Shown one piece after another: positions 20,175 through 28,956 of a stretch of DNA of 64,000 bases; positions within the stretch are counted from its first letter, which is position 1, and each line of letters starts with the position of its first letter. Under the pieces are notes generated by a model. That model had not been told where the DNA came from, ran no database searches, and saw only the letters and a list, made by a program, of their open reading frames with translations. Where the stretch lies: NCBI RefSeq assembly GCF_003574835.2, contig NZ_CP063196.1, forward strand, positions 2,666,001 through 2,730,000. The letters run 5' to 3'. The position numbers and the translations under genes were made by a program. This DNA comes from Thermobifida halotolerans (GTDB lineage Bacteria; Actinomycetota; Actinomycetes; Streptosporangiales; Streptosporangiaceae).

Positions 20175-20642
20175 AGTTCTTACTCCATCCCCCTCAATCC
20201 ATCTCCTTAGTCCCGTCGCGCGGGTGTAACGCTTCCGAGACGTCTGTTGTGCCCGTTCGAGCCGAAAATTCTCCCGGCGTCAGTGGACTGTGCCCCTCCC
20301 CGGGTGCTTGTCACACCTGGACGGCGGTGTCCGGCGGCCGGGCGTGTTCGCGGCAGGCGAACAGTTCGTTCTCCAGGTGTTACCCATTGCCGAACGGTTT
20401 TCGACTCAGTTGTCTTCCCCATCGTGGGTGTGGGGACCAGAAAACCCACGTCGAGCCACGGGGGCAGGGCGGACACCTCGGATGAGCCGCTTCTCGCCTT
20501 TGCGGTGCCCGGGTGAGCATACACACTCCCGGAAGCACTCCGTACCGGGGTGACGCGTCTCACCGGACACGTATGCATATCACGGCCACGGAGGGGGCGC
20601 GGCCGATTCCTCCGGAGACACGCCGACGACCGTTCCTCCGGT
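20175..20642. other. Intergenic region, no supported gene
   Basis: 468 bases between the DUF4193 gene and the histidine-kinase 3' end. Open frames (for example 20247-20516, plus strand) lack ribosome-binding sites and family resemblance. A 7-bp inverted repeat CGTGGGT/ACCCACG (20423-20429 and 20444-20450) is visible. The part nearest 20174 must hold the DUF4193 promoter. Confidence 0.45.
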
Positions 20643-21950
20643 TCAGGGGGAGGGCTCGGTGTCGGCGCGACGACCGCTCACGGGGAAGCGCACCGTGACC
20701 ACCAGCCCGCCTCCGGCCCGGGGCCAGGCGGTGACCGACCCCTGGTGCGCGCGCACGACCGACCGCACGATGGACAGCCCCAGACCCGCGCTCTTCTTCG
20801 AGCGCACCCGGTCGCCGGAGCCGCGCCGGAAGGGCTCGAACAGGCCCTCGATCTCGTAGGCGGGGATGACGGGACCGGAGTTCTCCACCTGGACCGCGGG
20901 CGCGCCCTCGTTGATGCCGGAGCGGACCGTGATCTCCCCGTCGGGGACGTTGTAACGCAGCGCGTTCTCCACCAGGTTGCCGACCAGCCGCTCCAGCAGC
21001 ACGGGGTCCCCGGTGACGCGGGCCTCCCGCAGGTCGGTGCGCAGCCTCAGTCCCGACTTCTCGATCTCACCGCTGAGCTGGCTGAGCACGGTCGCCGTGA
21101 CCTCGCCGAGGTCGACCGCGGTGCGCACGTCCAGTTCCCGGTCGCTCTTGGCCAGGAAGAGCAGACCGTCGATGAGCCGTTCGTGCCGGGAGTTGGTCTC
21201 CAGCAGGGTGCGGGCGATGGTCCTGAGGTCGGGTGACGCCTCGGGGTCGGCGAGCGCGACCTCCAGCAGGGTGCGGTTGATCGCCAGGGGGGTGCGCAGT
21301 TCGTGGGAGGCGTTGGCGACGAAGCGGCGCTGCCCGTCGAAGGCGCGGTCCAGGCGCTCCAGCATCGCGTCGAAGGTGTCGGCGAGCTCCCGGATCTCGT
21401 CGTCGGGGCCGCTCATCGCGATGCGCTCGTGGAGGGAGTGCTCCGACAGCCTGCGGGCGGTGCGGGTGATCTTGTGCAGGGGGGACAGCGCGCGCCCGGC
21501 CACCGCGTAGCCCAGTCCGACCGCCAGGACGCCCACCACGATCAGGGCCAGCACGGAGAACCGGGTGACCTGGTTGGCGATGCCGTCGATGAGGACGGCC
21601 TTGATCTCGTCGGCGATCTCCGACTCCAGGTTGTAGCCGTCGATCTGGACGGTGAAGTCGGGCTTGTCCAGGACGCTGACCAGGATCACGTAGTTCAGCA
21701 GGACCAGCAGCGAGCCGGCCGCGAAGAAGAGCATCCCGTAGATGAGCGTCAGGCGCATCCGCAGGCTGATGTTGTCGGTGAGGCGGTGGCCGCCCCCCGG
21801 CACCGACCCGTTGTCGGGCGGGCCCGCGCCGCCGCTCTTGGCGGGGGTCAGCGGCCGGGACAGCCGTCGCCACGTGCCGGTCTCGCCCGGGGGCGTGGGA
21901 GGGACCTCCGCGACGGGGGGCTCGGTGGCCTCCCCCTCCCCGGCGGTCAA
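20643..21950 (-). CDS. Two-component sensor histidine kinase
   Basis: Membrane sensor kinase (about 435 aa). Two transmembrane helices (MRLTLIYGMLFFAAGSLLVLL and FSVLALIVVGVLAVGLGYAVAG) flank a short, roughly 55-residue extracytoplasmic loop, followed by a HAMP domain, the DHp helix with phospho-acceptor His in FVANASHELRTPLA, and an ATPase domain with LVGNLVENALRYN and SAGLGLSIV. The start is uncertain: TTG 21950 overlaps the response-regulator stop (TTGA) and gives a proline-rich cytoplasmic N-tail; later in-frame GTG/ATG codons have no better ribosome-binding site. The short sensor loop suggests sensing at or in the membrane. Signal unknown. Confidence 0.9.
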   Translation of the reverse strand: MTAGEGEATEPPVAEVPPTPPGETGTWRRLSRPLTPAKSGGAGPPDNGSVPGGGHRLTDNISLRMRLTLIYGMLFFAAGSLLVLLNYVILVSVLDKPDFTVQIDGYNLESEIADEIKAVLIDGIANQVTRFSVLALIVVGVLAVGLGYAVAGRALSPLHKITRTARRLSEHSLHERIAMSGPDDEIRELADTFDAMLERLDRAFDGQRRFVANASHELRTPLAINRTLLEVALADPEASPDLRTIARTLLETNSRHERLIDGLLFLAKSDRELDVRTAVDLGEVTATVLSQLSGEIEKSGLRLRTDLREARVTGDPVLLERLVGNLVENALRYNVPDGEITVRSGINEGAPAVQVENSGPVIPAYEIEGLFEPFRRGSGDRVRSKKSAGLGLSIVRSVVRAHQGSVTAWPRAGGGLVVTVRFPVSGRRADTEPSP

Positions 21951-22600
21951 ATCCGGTATCCCGCGCCCTGCACGGTGCGGATCACCGGGGGCTCGCCGAG
22001 TTTCTTGCGCAGGGTCATCACGGTCACCCGCACCACGTTGGTGAACGGGTCGGCGTTCTCGTCCCATGCCTTCTCCAGGAGCCCCTCGGCGCTGACCACG
22101 GTTCCGTTGGCGCGCATCAACACCTCCAGGACGGCGAACTCCTTGGGGGTGAGCGAGACGGGCCGTCCGTCCCGCTCGACCGTGTGGTTGGCGGGGTCCA
22201 GGGTGATGCCCTGGCGGTGCAGCACGGGCGGCAGCGGGGGGGTGGCGCGCCGGGCCAGGGCCCGCACCCGGGCGACGAGTTCGGCGAAGGCGAAGGGTTT
22301 GGCCATGTAGTCGTCGGCGCCCAGGGTCAGTCCTGCCACCCTGTCGTCGAGTTCCCCCGCGGCGGTGAGCATCAGGATCCGGCCCGGGTAGCTGGAGGAG
22401 GCCAGTGCGCGGCACACCTCGTCACCGTGGGTCCCCGGGAGGTCGCGGTCCAGGATGACGACGTCGTAGTCGTTGACGCTGGTGCGCTCCAGGGCGCTGT
22501 CGCCGTCGTAGGCGATGTCCACGGCCATCGATTCGCGCCGTAGTCCCACCGCCACCGCGTCGGCGAGAACCTGCTCGTCTTCAACCACGAGTACGCGCAC
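21947..22600 (-). CDS. OmpR-family response regulator
   Basis: A 217-aa transcription regulator that partners the adjacent histidine kinase. The receiver domain has the acidic pocket VVEDEQ, phospho-acceptor D51 in VVILDRDLPG, the switch Thr in MLTAAGEL and Lys in MAKPFAF. The C-terminal winged helix contains LTPKEFAVLEVLMRANG and VVRVTVMTLRKKLGEPPVIRTV. The start is GTG 22600 with AAGGA upstream. The stop overlaps the kinase start, so translation is coupled. The 600-base upstream region carries two hairpins with the same loop sequence, which would lie in or near this operon's leader. Confidence 0.94.
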   Translation of the reverse strand: MRVLVVEDEQVLADAVAVGLRRESMAVDIAYDGDSALERTSVNDYDVVILDRDLPGTHGDEVCRALASSSYPGRILMLTAAGELDDRVAGLTLGADDYMAKPFAFAELVARVRALARRATPPLPPVLHRQGITLDPANHTVERDGRPVSLTPKEFAVLEVLMRANGTVVSAEGLLEKAWDENADPFTNVVRVTVMTLRKKLGEPPVIRTVQGAGYRI

Positions 22601-22633
22601 TGTGTCCTTCGTTTCTTCGCGGGGACGGCAAAG

Positions 22634-22671
22634 GCCGCTGCCGGCGCATCCCCCAACACACCGGCAGCGGC
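22634..22671. repeat. Hairpin 1 of a matched pair (shared loop)
   Basis: Perfect 11-bp stem (22634-22644 with 22661-22671) and a 16-base loop containing CGCATCCCCCAAC. It lies 34 bases upstream of the response-regulator start. The loop and flanks are repeated in a second hairpin at 22856-22892. Confidence 0.65.
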
Positions 22672-22855
22672 GCTCAACCCGGCTGCGTTATCCGTTGTCC
22701 ACGCCTCGGCCGGGGTCCCACCGACCGAAGCACCTCACGCAGCCGGAAGAACGGCTTCCGGCGGGAGGCCGGTACACCTTCGATGATACTGGGAGTCCGA
22801 CCTCTCGGGTACACGGGGAGTGCGGTCGCACACACTCAGCGGCCCAGAACGCGGA

Positions 22856-22892
22856 GTCGCGGTCGGCGCATCCCCCAACCGCCGACCGCGAC
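22856..22892. repeat. Hairpin 2 of a matched pair (shared loop)
   Basis: Perfect 13-bp stem (22856-22868 with 22880-22892) closing an 11-base loop, CATCCCCCAAC. The stem sequence differs from hairpin 1 but is also complementary. The loop with preceding GGCG and the 3' flank (CG-TCA-CCC-GC) are conserved, so the copies look like diverged duplicates under structural constraint. Confidence 0.65.
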
Positions 22893-23207
22893 GTTCACCC
22901 CGCACATCTCAAATGTGACACAGCACGGATAAGAAAGAAATAAGTATTGCCCTTCTGTGACCATTGTGGGGTATGACACCCACTCTCCGGCGGCCACCGC
23001 CGGTGTCCGGTCCCCCCCCTGAGCCGCTCCGGACGCCTGGGACTATCGTGGTTGCCCGCCCGCGCATCGGCCTCCGGACACAGCGTTGTGTTACCGGAAG
23101 ATGAATCCTCGTCCCGGTGGGGTGAACCCTCCCGTCGAGAGGTTTGGCGCGTGGGCGGACATGGGTATGGTCGGCAACCGCCAACCATGTGGTGAGAAAG
23201 GGGTGTG

Positions 23208-23378
23208 ATGATGGGCGAGTTTCTGGCAGAGATTCGGGTTCGGATCAACGAGACCTACACGTCGCTCCAAGCGGCCCAGGCCGCCGGAGACGAATTCCTT
23301 GCCGACGCGCACGCGTCGGAGCTGGAGGACTTGCACCGCATCGCTGCCCGCCACGGGATCGACCCGCACAACGTTTGA
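23208..23378 (+). CDS. Small conserved-looking protein, 56 aa
   Basis: A short gene: ATG ATG start at 23208/23211 with AAAGGGG just upstream, ending at a TGA (23376-23378). The product begins MMGEFLAEIRVRINETYTSL and continues as an amphipathic, mostly helical, acidic protein ending HGIDPHNV. There is no membrane segment and no cysteine. Codon usage matches its neighbours and a strong terminator follows directly, which supports a real gene. Function unknown; I recall similar short proteins in other actinomycetes but cannot name a family. Confidence 0.65.
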   Translation: MMGEFLAEIRVRINETYTSLQAAQAAGDEFLADAHASELEDLHRIAARHGIDPHNV

Positions 23379-23400
23379 TCTGGGACCGGTTTGATCGAGC

Positions 23401-23434
23401 AGGGCCGGGCGCCCCCGAGGGGGCGCCCGGCCCT
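23401..23434. terminator. Perfect 16-bp hairpin, convergent terminator
   Basis: Arms 23401-23416 and 23419-23434 are exact complements around a GA centre. It lies between the 56-aa gene and the convergent inositol-phosphatase-like gene. Confidence 0.75.
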
Positions 23435-23453
23435 TCGGCCGGTGTGGCGGCGT

Positions 23454-24254
23454 TCAGCCGTCGGTGTCGGCGCCCAGGGGCTCCAGCAGGTCGTGCAGTT
23501 GCTCGAACAGGCCGGGGACCGCGGCCAGGAGCAGGTCGAAGTTGGGCGGGGCGCCACGCAGTCCCGCCACCCTGGCCCCGGCCTCCGCGGCGATCAGCGC
23601 TCCCGCGCCCCAGTCCCAGGGGTTCGTCCCCCGCTCGTAGTAGGCGTTGACGGTCCCCTCCGCCACCGCGCACAGGTCGAGAGCCGCGGAGCCGAGCCGG
23701 CGGATGTCGCGCACCCGCGGCAGGACCGTGGCCAGCACCTCGGCCTGCCTGCGCCTGCGGCGCGCCTCGTAGCCGAACCCGGTGGCGACCAGGGCCATGT
23801 CCAGGGTGGTCGGGGGCGCGGCCGAGATCGGCTCGCCGTTGCGGCGGGCTCCCCCACCCCGCACCGCGGTGTAGGTGCGTCCGCGCACCGGGGCCTCCAC
23901 GACCCCGGCCACAACCACGCCGTCGACCTCGGCGGCGACGCTCACCCCCCACTCGGCGCGCCCGTACAGGTAGTTGACGGTCCCGTCGATGGGGTCGACC
24001 AGCCAGCGCACCCCGCTGCTGCCCCGGGCCGCGCCGCCCTCCTCGCCCAGGATCGCGTCGGAGGGGCGGGCGCCGAGCAGGACGCCGCGGATCAGCTCCT
24101 CCGTGGCGCGGTCCATCTCGGTGACCACGTCGGTCGGTGAGGACTTGGTGTCGAGCACCGAGATCCCCTCCTGTCCTCGCGCGGCCAGCGCGCCTCCCTT
24201 GCGGGCCGCCTCGAGCGCGAGGTCCAGCAGCTCCCGCGGATCGGGGTTGGTCAC
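23454..24254 (-). CDS. Inositol monophosphatase family protein
   Basis: Mg-dependent, Li-sensitive-type phosphatase (266 aa) acting on inositol-1-phosphate or related small phosphomonoesters such as histidinol phosphate or nucleotide phosphates. Metal-binding motifs are intact: ILGEEGG (motif with catalytic Glu), WLVDPIDGTVNY (DPxDGT), and the C-terminal WDWGAGALIAAEAGARV. The start is GTG 24254, with GAGGAG eight bases upstream. It is divergent from the deacetylase lipoprotein gene. The exact substrate cannot be decided from sequence; a role in inositol supply for mycothiol and phosphatidylinositol is plausible in this phylum. Confidence 0.9.
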   Translation of the reverse strand: MTNPDPRELLDLALEAARKGGALAARGQEGISVLDTKSSPTDVVTEMDRATEELIRGVLLGARPSDAILGEEGGAARGSSGVRWLVDPIDGTVNYLYGRAEWGVSVAAEVDGVVVAGVVEAPVRGRTYTAVRGGGARRNGEPISAAPPTTLDMALVATGFGYEARRRRRQAEVLATVLPRVRDIRRLGSAALDLCAVAEGTVNAYYERGTNPWDWGAGALIAAEAGARVAGLRGAPPNFDLLLAAVPGLFEQLHDLLEPLGADTDG

Positions 24255-24529
24255 GGTCGTCTCCTCACGACGGGGTTGTGGAGCGGCACGGGACCGGCGA
24301 CGCCGCGCGGACGGGGCCGCGGGAAGCGTCGCGTCCGCGTCCGCCGTCCCGTGGCGTCGCCGCGTGTCGATCTTGGGACGTGTCCGAGCCTATCCCCGGC
24401 CGCCGGGCGGTCGCACGGAGACAACACACAACACTCGTCACTGCATGAAGTCGAAGAACTACCTAAAGTGATAAATTTTCTCCTGGTCACCATTCCGCCG
24501 TGTTCGTGCGCCGAAGGAAACGGGATCAA

Positions 24530-25735
24530 GTGAGAGATATTTCGCGCCGCGCACTCCTGTCCGCAACCGCGATCACCGCCGCGCTGGGCGCCACCGGATG
24601 CTCGGAACGGCTGACCGACACGGCCTCCGCGAGTCCGTCGCGGCCCCGGGTCCGCGTCATCGGTGACGGCTCCACCTCCGACACCGGGCCGCAGCCGAAC
24701 CAGCCCGCGGTGCACCGGCTCGACCGCGCCACGGCGCCGCCCCAGTTCGTGATCGTCTCCTGGGACGGCGCCGGCGAGCTGAGCGACCGGCTGTTCACCC
24801 GCTTCCGGGAGGTGGCCCGGCGCAACAACGCCCACATGACGTTCTTCCTCAGCGGGCTCTACCTGCTTCCCGAGCACCGGAAGCGGCTCTACCGCCCTCC
24901 GGGGCACCCCGTCGGGGCCTCCGACATCGGCTACCTGAGCGAGGAGTCGATCCACCGGACCATCAAGCAGCTCGATCTGGCCTGGCGGGAGGGGCACGAG
25001 ATCGGCACCCACTTCAACGGGCACTTCTGCGGTCCCGGGGGCGTCTCGACCTGGTCCCCCCGGGACTGGGAGTCGGAGATCCAGCAGGCCGTGCGGTTCG
25101 TGATGAGCTGGAAGACCACCACGGGCTTCACCGACCTGCCGCCCCTGCCCTTCGACTACCGCAGGGAACTCGTGGGGGGACGCACCCCGTGCCTACAGGG
25201 CCGGGACAACCTGCTGCCCACCGCGGCCAAGCTCGGCTGGCGCTACGACGCCAGCTCGCCCGGGGGCCTGCAGGTCTGGCCCCGCCGCAGAAACGGCGTC
25301 TGGGACTTTCCGCTGCAGTCGCTGCCCATGTCCGGCGAGGACTTCGAAGTGCTGTCGATGGACTACAACATCATGGTCAACCAGTCCGGGACGGCCAGGG
25401 GCGACCGCAGCAGGTACGGCGTGTGGCGCGCCCAGGCGAGGGACACCTACCTGCGCGGATTCGAACGCGCCTACTACGGCAACCGCGCTCCCCTGTTCGT
25501 GGGCAACCACTTCCAGAGGTGGAACGGCGGGATCTACATGGACGCGGTCGAGCAGTTCATGGACGCCGTCGGCGGCGAGTCCGACGTCCGGATGGTCTCC
25601 TTCCGCCAGTTCACCGACTGGATCGACGCCCAGGACCCCGACGTCGTCGAGAGACTCGCGCTGCTGGACGTCGGCCAGTCCCCTCCCGGCGGCTGGGCGG
25701 AGTACCTGGGCACCGGCGTCAAACTCCTGCCCTGA
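24530..25735 (+). CDS. Tat-exported polysaccharide-deacetylase-like lipoprotein
   Basis: Exported 401-aa protein. The N-terminus MRDISRRALLSATAITAALG has a twin-arginine motif and is followed by a lipobox (ATGC), so it is probably folded in the cytoplasm and anchored on the outer membrane face. The body resembles the NodB polysaccharide deacetylase fold: FVIVSWDGAG (first metal Asp), HMTFFLSGLYLL, and GHEIGTHFNGHFC (metal histidines). GTG 24530 is chosen because it makes the signal peptide start correctly and has GAAGGA upstream; an in-frame GTG at 24500 would spoil it. The SWDG in place of SFDD suggests a divergent or altered active site. A role in cell-wall glycan modification is inferred. 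Confidence 0.78.
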   Translation: MRDISRRALLSATAITAALGATGCSERLTDTASASPSRPRVRVIGDGSTSDTGPQPNQPAVHRLDRATAPPQFVIVSWDGAGELSDRLFTRFREVARRNNAHMTFFLSGLYLLPEHRKRLYRPPGHPVGASDIGYLSEESIHRTIKQLDLAWREGHEIGTHFNGHFCGPGGVSTWSPRDWESEIQQAVRFVMSWKTTTGFTDLPPLPFDYRRELVGGRTPCLQGRDNLLPTAAKLGWRYDASSPGGLQVWPRRRNGVWDFPLQSLPMSGEDFEVLSMDYNIMVNQSGTARGDRSRYGVWRAQARDTYLRGFERAYYGNRAPLFVGNHFQRWNGGIYMDAVEQFMDAVGGESDVRMVSFRQFTDWIDAQDPDVVERLALLDVGQSPPGGWAEYLGTGVKLLP

Positions 25736-26107
25736 GGGACTTTCCAGGGCAGTGCCGGGAGGTGGGGAGAGGCGGCGGGGCACTGCGGGGATGTGGTTCG
25801 GGGTGGGCGACCACGGGGCTGCGGGGGCGTGCGGCGCCGGTTGGTTCTGGTGGGGCGGGGTGCCGCGGGGCCGGGGTGCTGTGGTGCGGGCTCGCCGGTG
25901 AGGCGCGGGAGGGTGAGGGGCGCGGGGCGCCCCCCACCCCAGCGCCAGCCCCCTCCGGCGGGCCTCTCCCTACAACGCCTCTCGCCCACCCCCACGGGGC
26001 CGAGGTTCCACACCCCCTGGGGCCGAGGTCACCCGCAAACCACCCACGGGATCGAGGTTGCAGGACCCCCGGAGCACACCCACCACCAGGGTGCCCGTCC
26101 CCGCTGG
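25736..26107. other. Intergenic region with degenerate GGGGCCGAGGTT repeats
   Basis: 372 bases, very GC-rich, between the convergent deacetylase and ferrochelatase genes. Near the ferrochelatase end, GGGGCCGAGGTT (25996-26007), GGGGCCGAGGTC (26019-26030) and GGGATCGAGGTT (26048-26059) occur in direct order, spaced 23 and 29 bases. No gene is supported. Confidence 0.45.
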
Positions 26108-27139
26108 TCAGCGCGGCCGACAGCAGTCCGCCGGGTCGTCGTGGCAGGACCGCTCGATGGAGCCGAGGCCGCGCGCGGGGCGCCCCTCGGCCCGCTCCGC
26201 CACCAGGTCGCGGACCATGGCCACGAACGCCGGGTGCGTGCCGGGGGCCGCCGCGCGCTCCATGCGGATACCCAGCTTGCCCGCGGTGGCCCTGGCCTCC
26301 ACGTCCAGGTCGTACTTGACCTCCATGTGGTCGGAGACGAACCCGTGGGGGACCACCACGACCGCCCGCACGCCCTCGCCCGCCAACTGCTCCAACCGGT
26401 CGTTGATGTCGGGCTCCAACCACGGCTGGGAGGGCGGGCCACTGCGGCTCTGGTAGACGAGGTCGTAGCGGTGGCCGCCGCCGACCCGCTCGGTGACCAG
26501 CCGGGCCACCTCCGCCAACTGCGCCTCGTAGGCGGTCAGCGGACCGTAGTCGCACCGGGGGTCGCCCGACCTCTCGGCCATCGCCTGCGGGATGGAGTGC
26601 GCCGAGTAGAGCAGCCGCGCGTCCGCGCGCAACTCCTCGGGGAGCCGCTCCAGGGCCTGCCGGGTGTGGTCGACGAAGGCGTCGACGAACCCCGGGTGGT
26701 CGTAGTAGGGGCGGATCAGGTCGATCTCGGGCGCTCCCCCGACGGCGGCACGGGCCCGCTCGACGTCCTCCAGGTACTGCCGGTGGCTGGAGTAGTTGCT
26801 GTAGGCGGAGGTGGCCAGCGCCACCACGCGGCGCACGCCGTCGCGGGCCATCTGCGCGACCGTGTCCGCGAGGTAGGGGTCCCAGTTGCGGTTGCCCCAG
26901 TAGACGGGCAGGTCCACGCCGTTGTCGGCGAAGTCGGCGCGCAGGGCCGCGATCAGGTCCCGGCACTGCTGGTTGATCGGGCTGACCCCGCCGAAGAGGT
27001 AGTAGTGCTCCCCGACCTCGGCCAGCCGCTCGCGGGGGATTCCGCGACCGCGGGTGACGTTCTCCAGGAACGGGATGACATCGTCACTCTTCTCCGGACC
27101 TCCGAAGGAGATCAGCAGGAACGCGTCGTAGGACCTCAT
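26108..27139 (-). CDS. cpfC: Coproporphyrin III ferrochelatase
   Basis: Inserts ferrous iron into coproporphyrin III in the actinobacterial/Gram-positive heme route (343 aa; often annotated hemH). The N-terminus MRSYDAFLLISFGGPE, the FGGVSPINQQ loop, the active-site ARLLYSAHSIPQAM with the catalytic histidine, and VVVVPHGFVSDHMEV with the metal-binding Glu are all intact. The C-terminal CHDDPADCCRPR supplies cysteines for the [2Fe-2S] cluster typical of actinobacterial enzymes, probably with an upstream cysteine. The ATG 27139 has a GGATGGGG purine stretch upstream. It is divergent from the flavin oxidase gene. No other heme gene is nearby. Confidence 0.93.
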   Translation of the reverse strand: MRSYDAFLLISFGGPEKSDDVIPFLENVTRGRGIPRERLAEVGEHYYLFGGVSPINQQCRDLIAALRADFADNGVDLPVYWGNRNWDPYLADTVAQMARDGVRRVVALATSAYSNYSSHRQYLEDVERARAAVGGAPEIDLIRPYYDHPGFVDAFVDHTRQALERLPEELRADARLLYSAHSIPQAMAERSGDPRCDYGPLTAYEAQLAEVARLVTERVGGGHRYDLVYQSRSGPPSQPWLEPDINDRLEQLAGEGVRAVVVVPHGFVSDHMEVKYDLDVEARATAGKLGIRMERAAAPGTHPAFVAMVRDLVAERAEGRPARGLGSIERSCHDDPADCCRPR

Positions 27140-27305
27140 GGCCCCATCCAACCAGCCCGCCGCGGCCCCCTCGCACGGCCCCCGCCCAGCACGTCGGGGA
27201 CCTTGACACACCGCCGCGCGGCCCGCAGACTGTCGAACCCTGTTCGGGAGGAAGGGGAGACGGCGTTCCTCCCGGCGCGCGGGCCGGGACCACGCCGAGG
27301 ACACC

Positions 27306-28607
27306 ATGACGAAGACGCTGTGGCGCAACTGGGCCGACACCCACCGGATGACGCCCGCCCGGGTGGTCACCCCCAACAGCACCGCCGAGGTGGCCGAGGC
27401 GGTACGCGCGGCCGCCGCCGCGGGAGCACGGGTGAGGATGGCGGGTTCCGGCCACTCCTTCACCGACATCGCCGTGACCGACGGAACACTGCTGCTGCCG
27501 ACCGCGCTGGCCGCGGTGCGCGCGGTCGACCTCCCCGGCGGACGGGCGACCGTCGAGGCGGGGATGCGGCTGTGCGACTTCAACGACGCGCTCGCCGCGC
27601 ACGGGGCGGCCCTGACCAACATGGGCGACATCGCGGTGCAGACGATGGCGGGCGCCACCCAGACCGGCACGCACGGAACCGGCCGCGCCTCGGCCGGTCT
27701 GGCCGCGCAGGTCGAACGGTTGGAGATCGTCCTGGCCGACGGGACGGCGGTCACCTGCTCGGCCGACCACGAGGCCGACCTGTTCCAGGCCGCGCGCGTG
27801 GGTCTGGGGGCGTTCGGCGTGGTGACCGCCCTGACCATGGCGGTCGAACCGGCGTTCCTGCTGCACGCGCGCGAGGTCCCGATGCCCCTGGACGAGGTCG
27901 TGGAGCGGCTGGCCGAGCTGCGCGCCGACAACGAGCACTTCGAGTTCTTCTGGTTCCCGCACACCGACCGCACCATCACCAAACGCAACAACCGCACGAC
28001 CGGTCCGGCCCGCCCCCTCACGGAGTTCCGCGCCTGGCTGGACGACGAGTTCCTGTCCAACTCGGTGTTCGAGGCCGTCAACCGGGCGGCGCGGCGCCTC
28101 CCCCGGCTGATCCCCGCGATCAACCAGGTCTCGGCGCGGGCGCTGACGGCACGCGAGTACGTCGACGCCTCCCACCGGACGTTCGCCAGTCCGCGCAGGG
28201 TCAGGTTCGTGGAGATGGAGTACGCGATCCCGGTCGAGCACCTGCCCGACGTGCTGCGGGAGATGCGGGCGGGGCTCGCGCGGGGGGAGCACCGCGTCAG
28301 CTTCCCCGTCGAGGTTCGCTTCGCCCCCGCCGACGACGTGTGGCTGTCCACCGCCTACGGCAGGGAGAGCGCCTACGTGGCCGTGCACGTCTACCAGGGC
28401 TGCCCGTACGAGGCGTACTTCGCCGCCCTGGAGGCGGTCTTCACCGCCGCGGCCGGGCGCCCCCACTGGGGCAAGATGCACACCCGCGACCTGTCCTACC
28501 TGGAGAAGGTGTATCCCCGACTGCACGACGCGCTGGAGGTGCGCGAACGGGTCGACCCCCAGCGGCGCTTCACCAACACCTACCTGGAGCGCGTGCTGGG
28601 GCGGTGA
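27306..28607 (+). CDS. FAD-linked aldonolactone oxidase-like protein (VAO family)
   Basis: Flavoprotein oxidase or dehydrogenase (433 aa) of the D-arabinono-1,4-lactone oxidase / sugar oxidase branch. The N-terminal PCMH FAD domain has VRMAGSGHSFTDIA; its histidine is the expected covalent FAD attachment site. TQTGTHGTGRASAGL and GLGAFGVVTALTM complete the flavin-binding region. The C-terminal ALO domain ends WGKMHTRDLSYLEKVYPRL and RRFTNTYLERVLG. It is full length with GAGGACACC before the ATG. The substrate could be an aldonolactone or alditol; mycobacterial and streptomycete homologues vary. Confidence 0.88.
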   Translation: MTKTLWRNWADTHRMTPARVVTPNSTAEVAEAVRAAAAAGARVRMAGSGHSFTDIAVTDGTLLLPTALAAVRAVDLPGGRATVEAGMRLCDFNDALAAHGAALTNMGDIAVQTMAGATQTGTHGTGRASAGLAAQVERLEIVLADGTAVTCSADHEADLFQAARVGLGAFGVVTALTMAVEPAFLLHAREVPMPLDEVVERLAELRADNEHFEFFWFPHTDRTITKRNNRTTGPARPLTEFRAWLDDEFLSNSVFEAVNRAARRLPRLIPAINQVSARALTAREYVDASHRTFASPRRVRFVEMEYAIPVEHLPDVLREMRAGLARGEHRVSFPVEVRFAPADDVWLSTAYGRESAYVAVHVYQGCPYEAYFAALEAVFTAAAGRPHWGKMHTRDLSYLEKVYPRLHDALEVRERVDPQRRFTNTYLERVLGR

Positions 28608-28956
28608 CCCGGGCCCGTGGTTGGACCACCGCTCGCGGGGTAGCGGGCGGGCTGTCCGGTGTGTCGGCTCGACAGCGGCGTCGCCCGCGGTCCGCGGACA
28701 CCACGACGCCCGACCGGCGCAACGGCGGGCCGCCGCACCGGAGCGGAAAGGACCGGGAGTTCGAATCCGCGTGCTCGCCGTGCCCCCGTCGGCGTGTCGA
28801 GATGGCACGATAGGGGAATGCAGCGCGCTCCGCACCGGGCGTGCGCCTCCGAACATGCCGGGTGCGGTACTGGCTCGAACAATCCGGGCCGACAAGACTG
28901 TGAGCTGGGGGATGCCGGGTTTCCCGCCCCCTCGACGGGACGCGAAAGGGAGGGCG
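28608..28956. other. Intergenic region upstream of sepH
   Basis: 349 bases between two plus-strand genes. A GTTCGAATC string at about 28759 resembles a tRNA T-loop but cannot form the flanking stem, so no tRNA is present. No gene is supported; it should contain the sepH promoter and the flavin-oxidase terminator. Confidence 0.45.

Noticed and set aside
20247-20516. Plus-strand open frame of 89 codons
   Set aside because: No ribosome-binding site, no recognisable domain, and codon use is unlike neighbouring genes.
22634-22892. ANTAR-type dual hexaloop target
   Set aside because: Loops are 11-16 bases with a C-rich core, not six-base loops with the A1/G4 pattern.
28740-28800. Possible tRNA suggested by a GTTCGAATC string
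   Set aside because: The bases on either side do not pair to form a T-stem, and no D-arm or anticodon arm is present.
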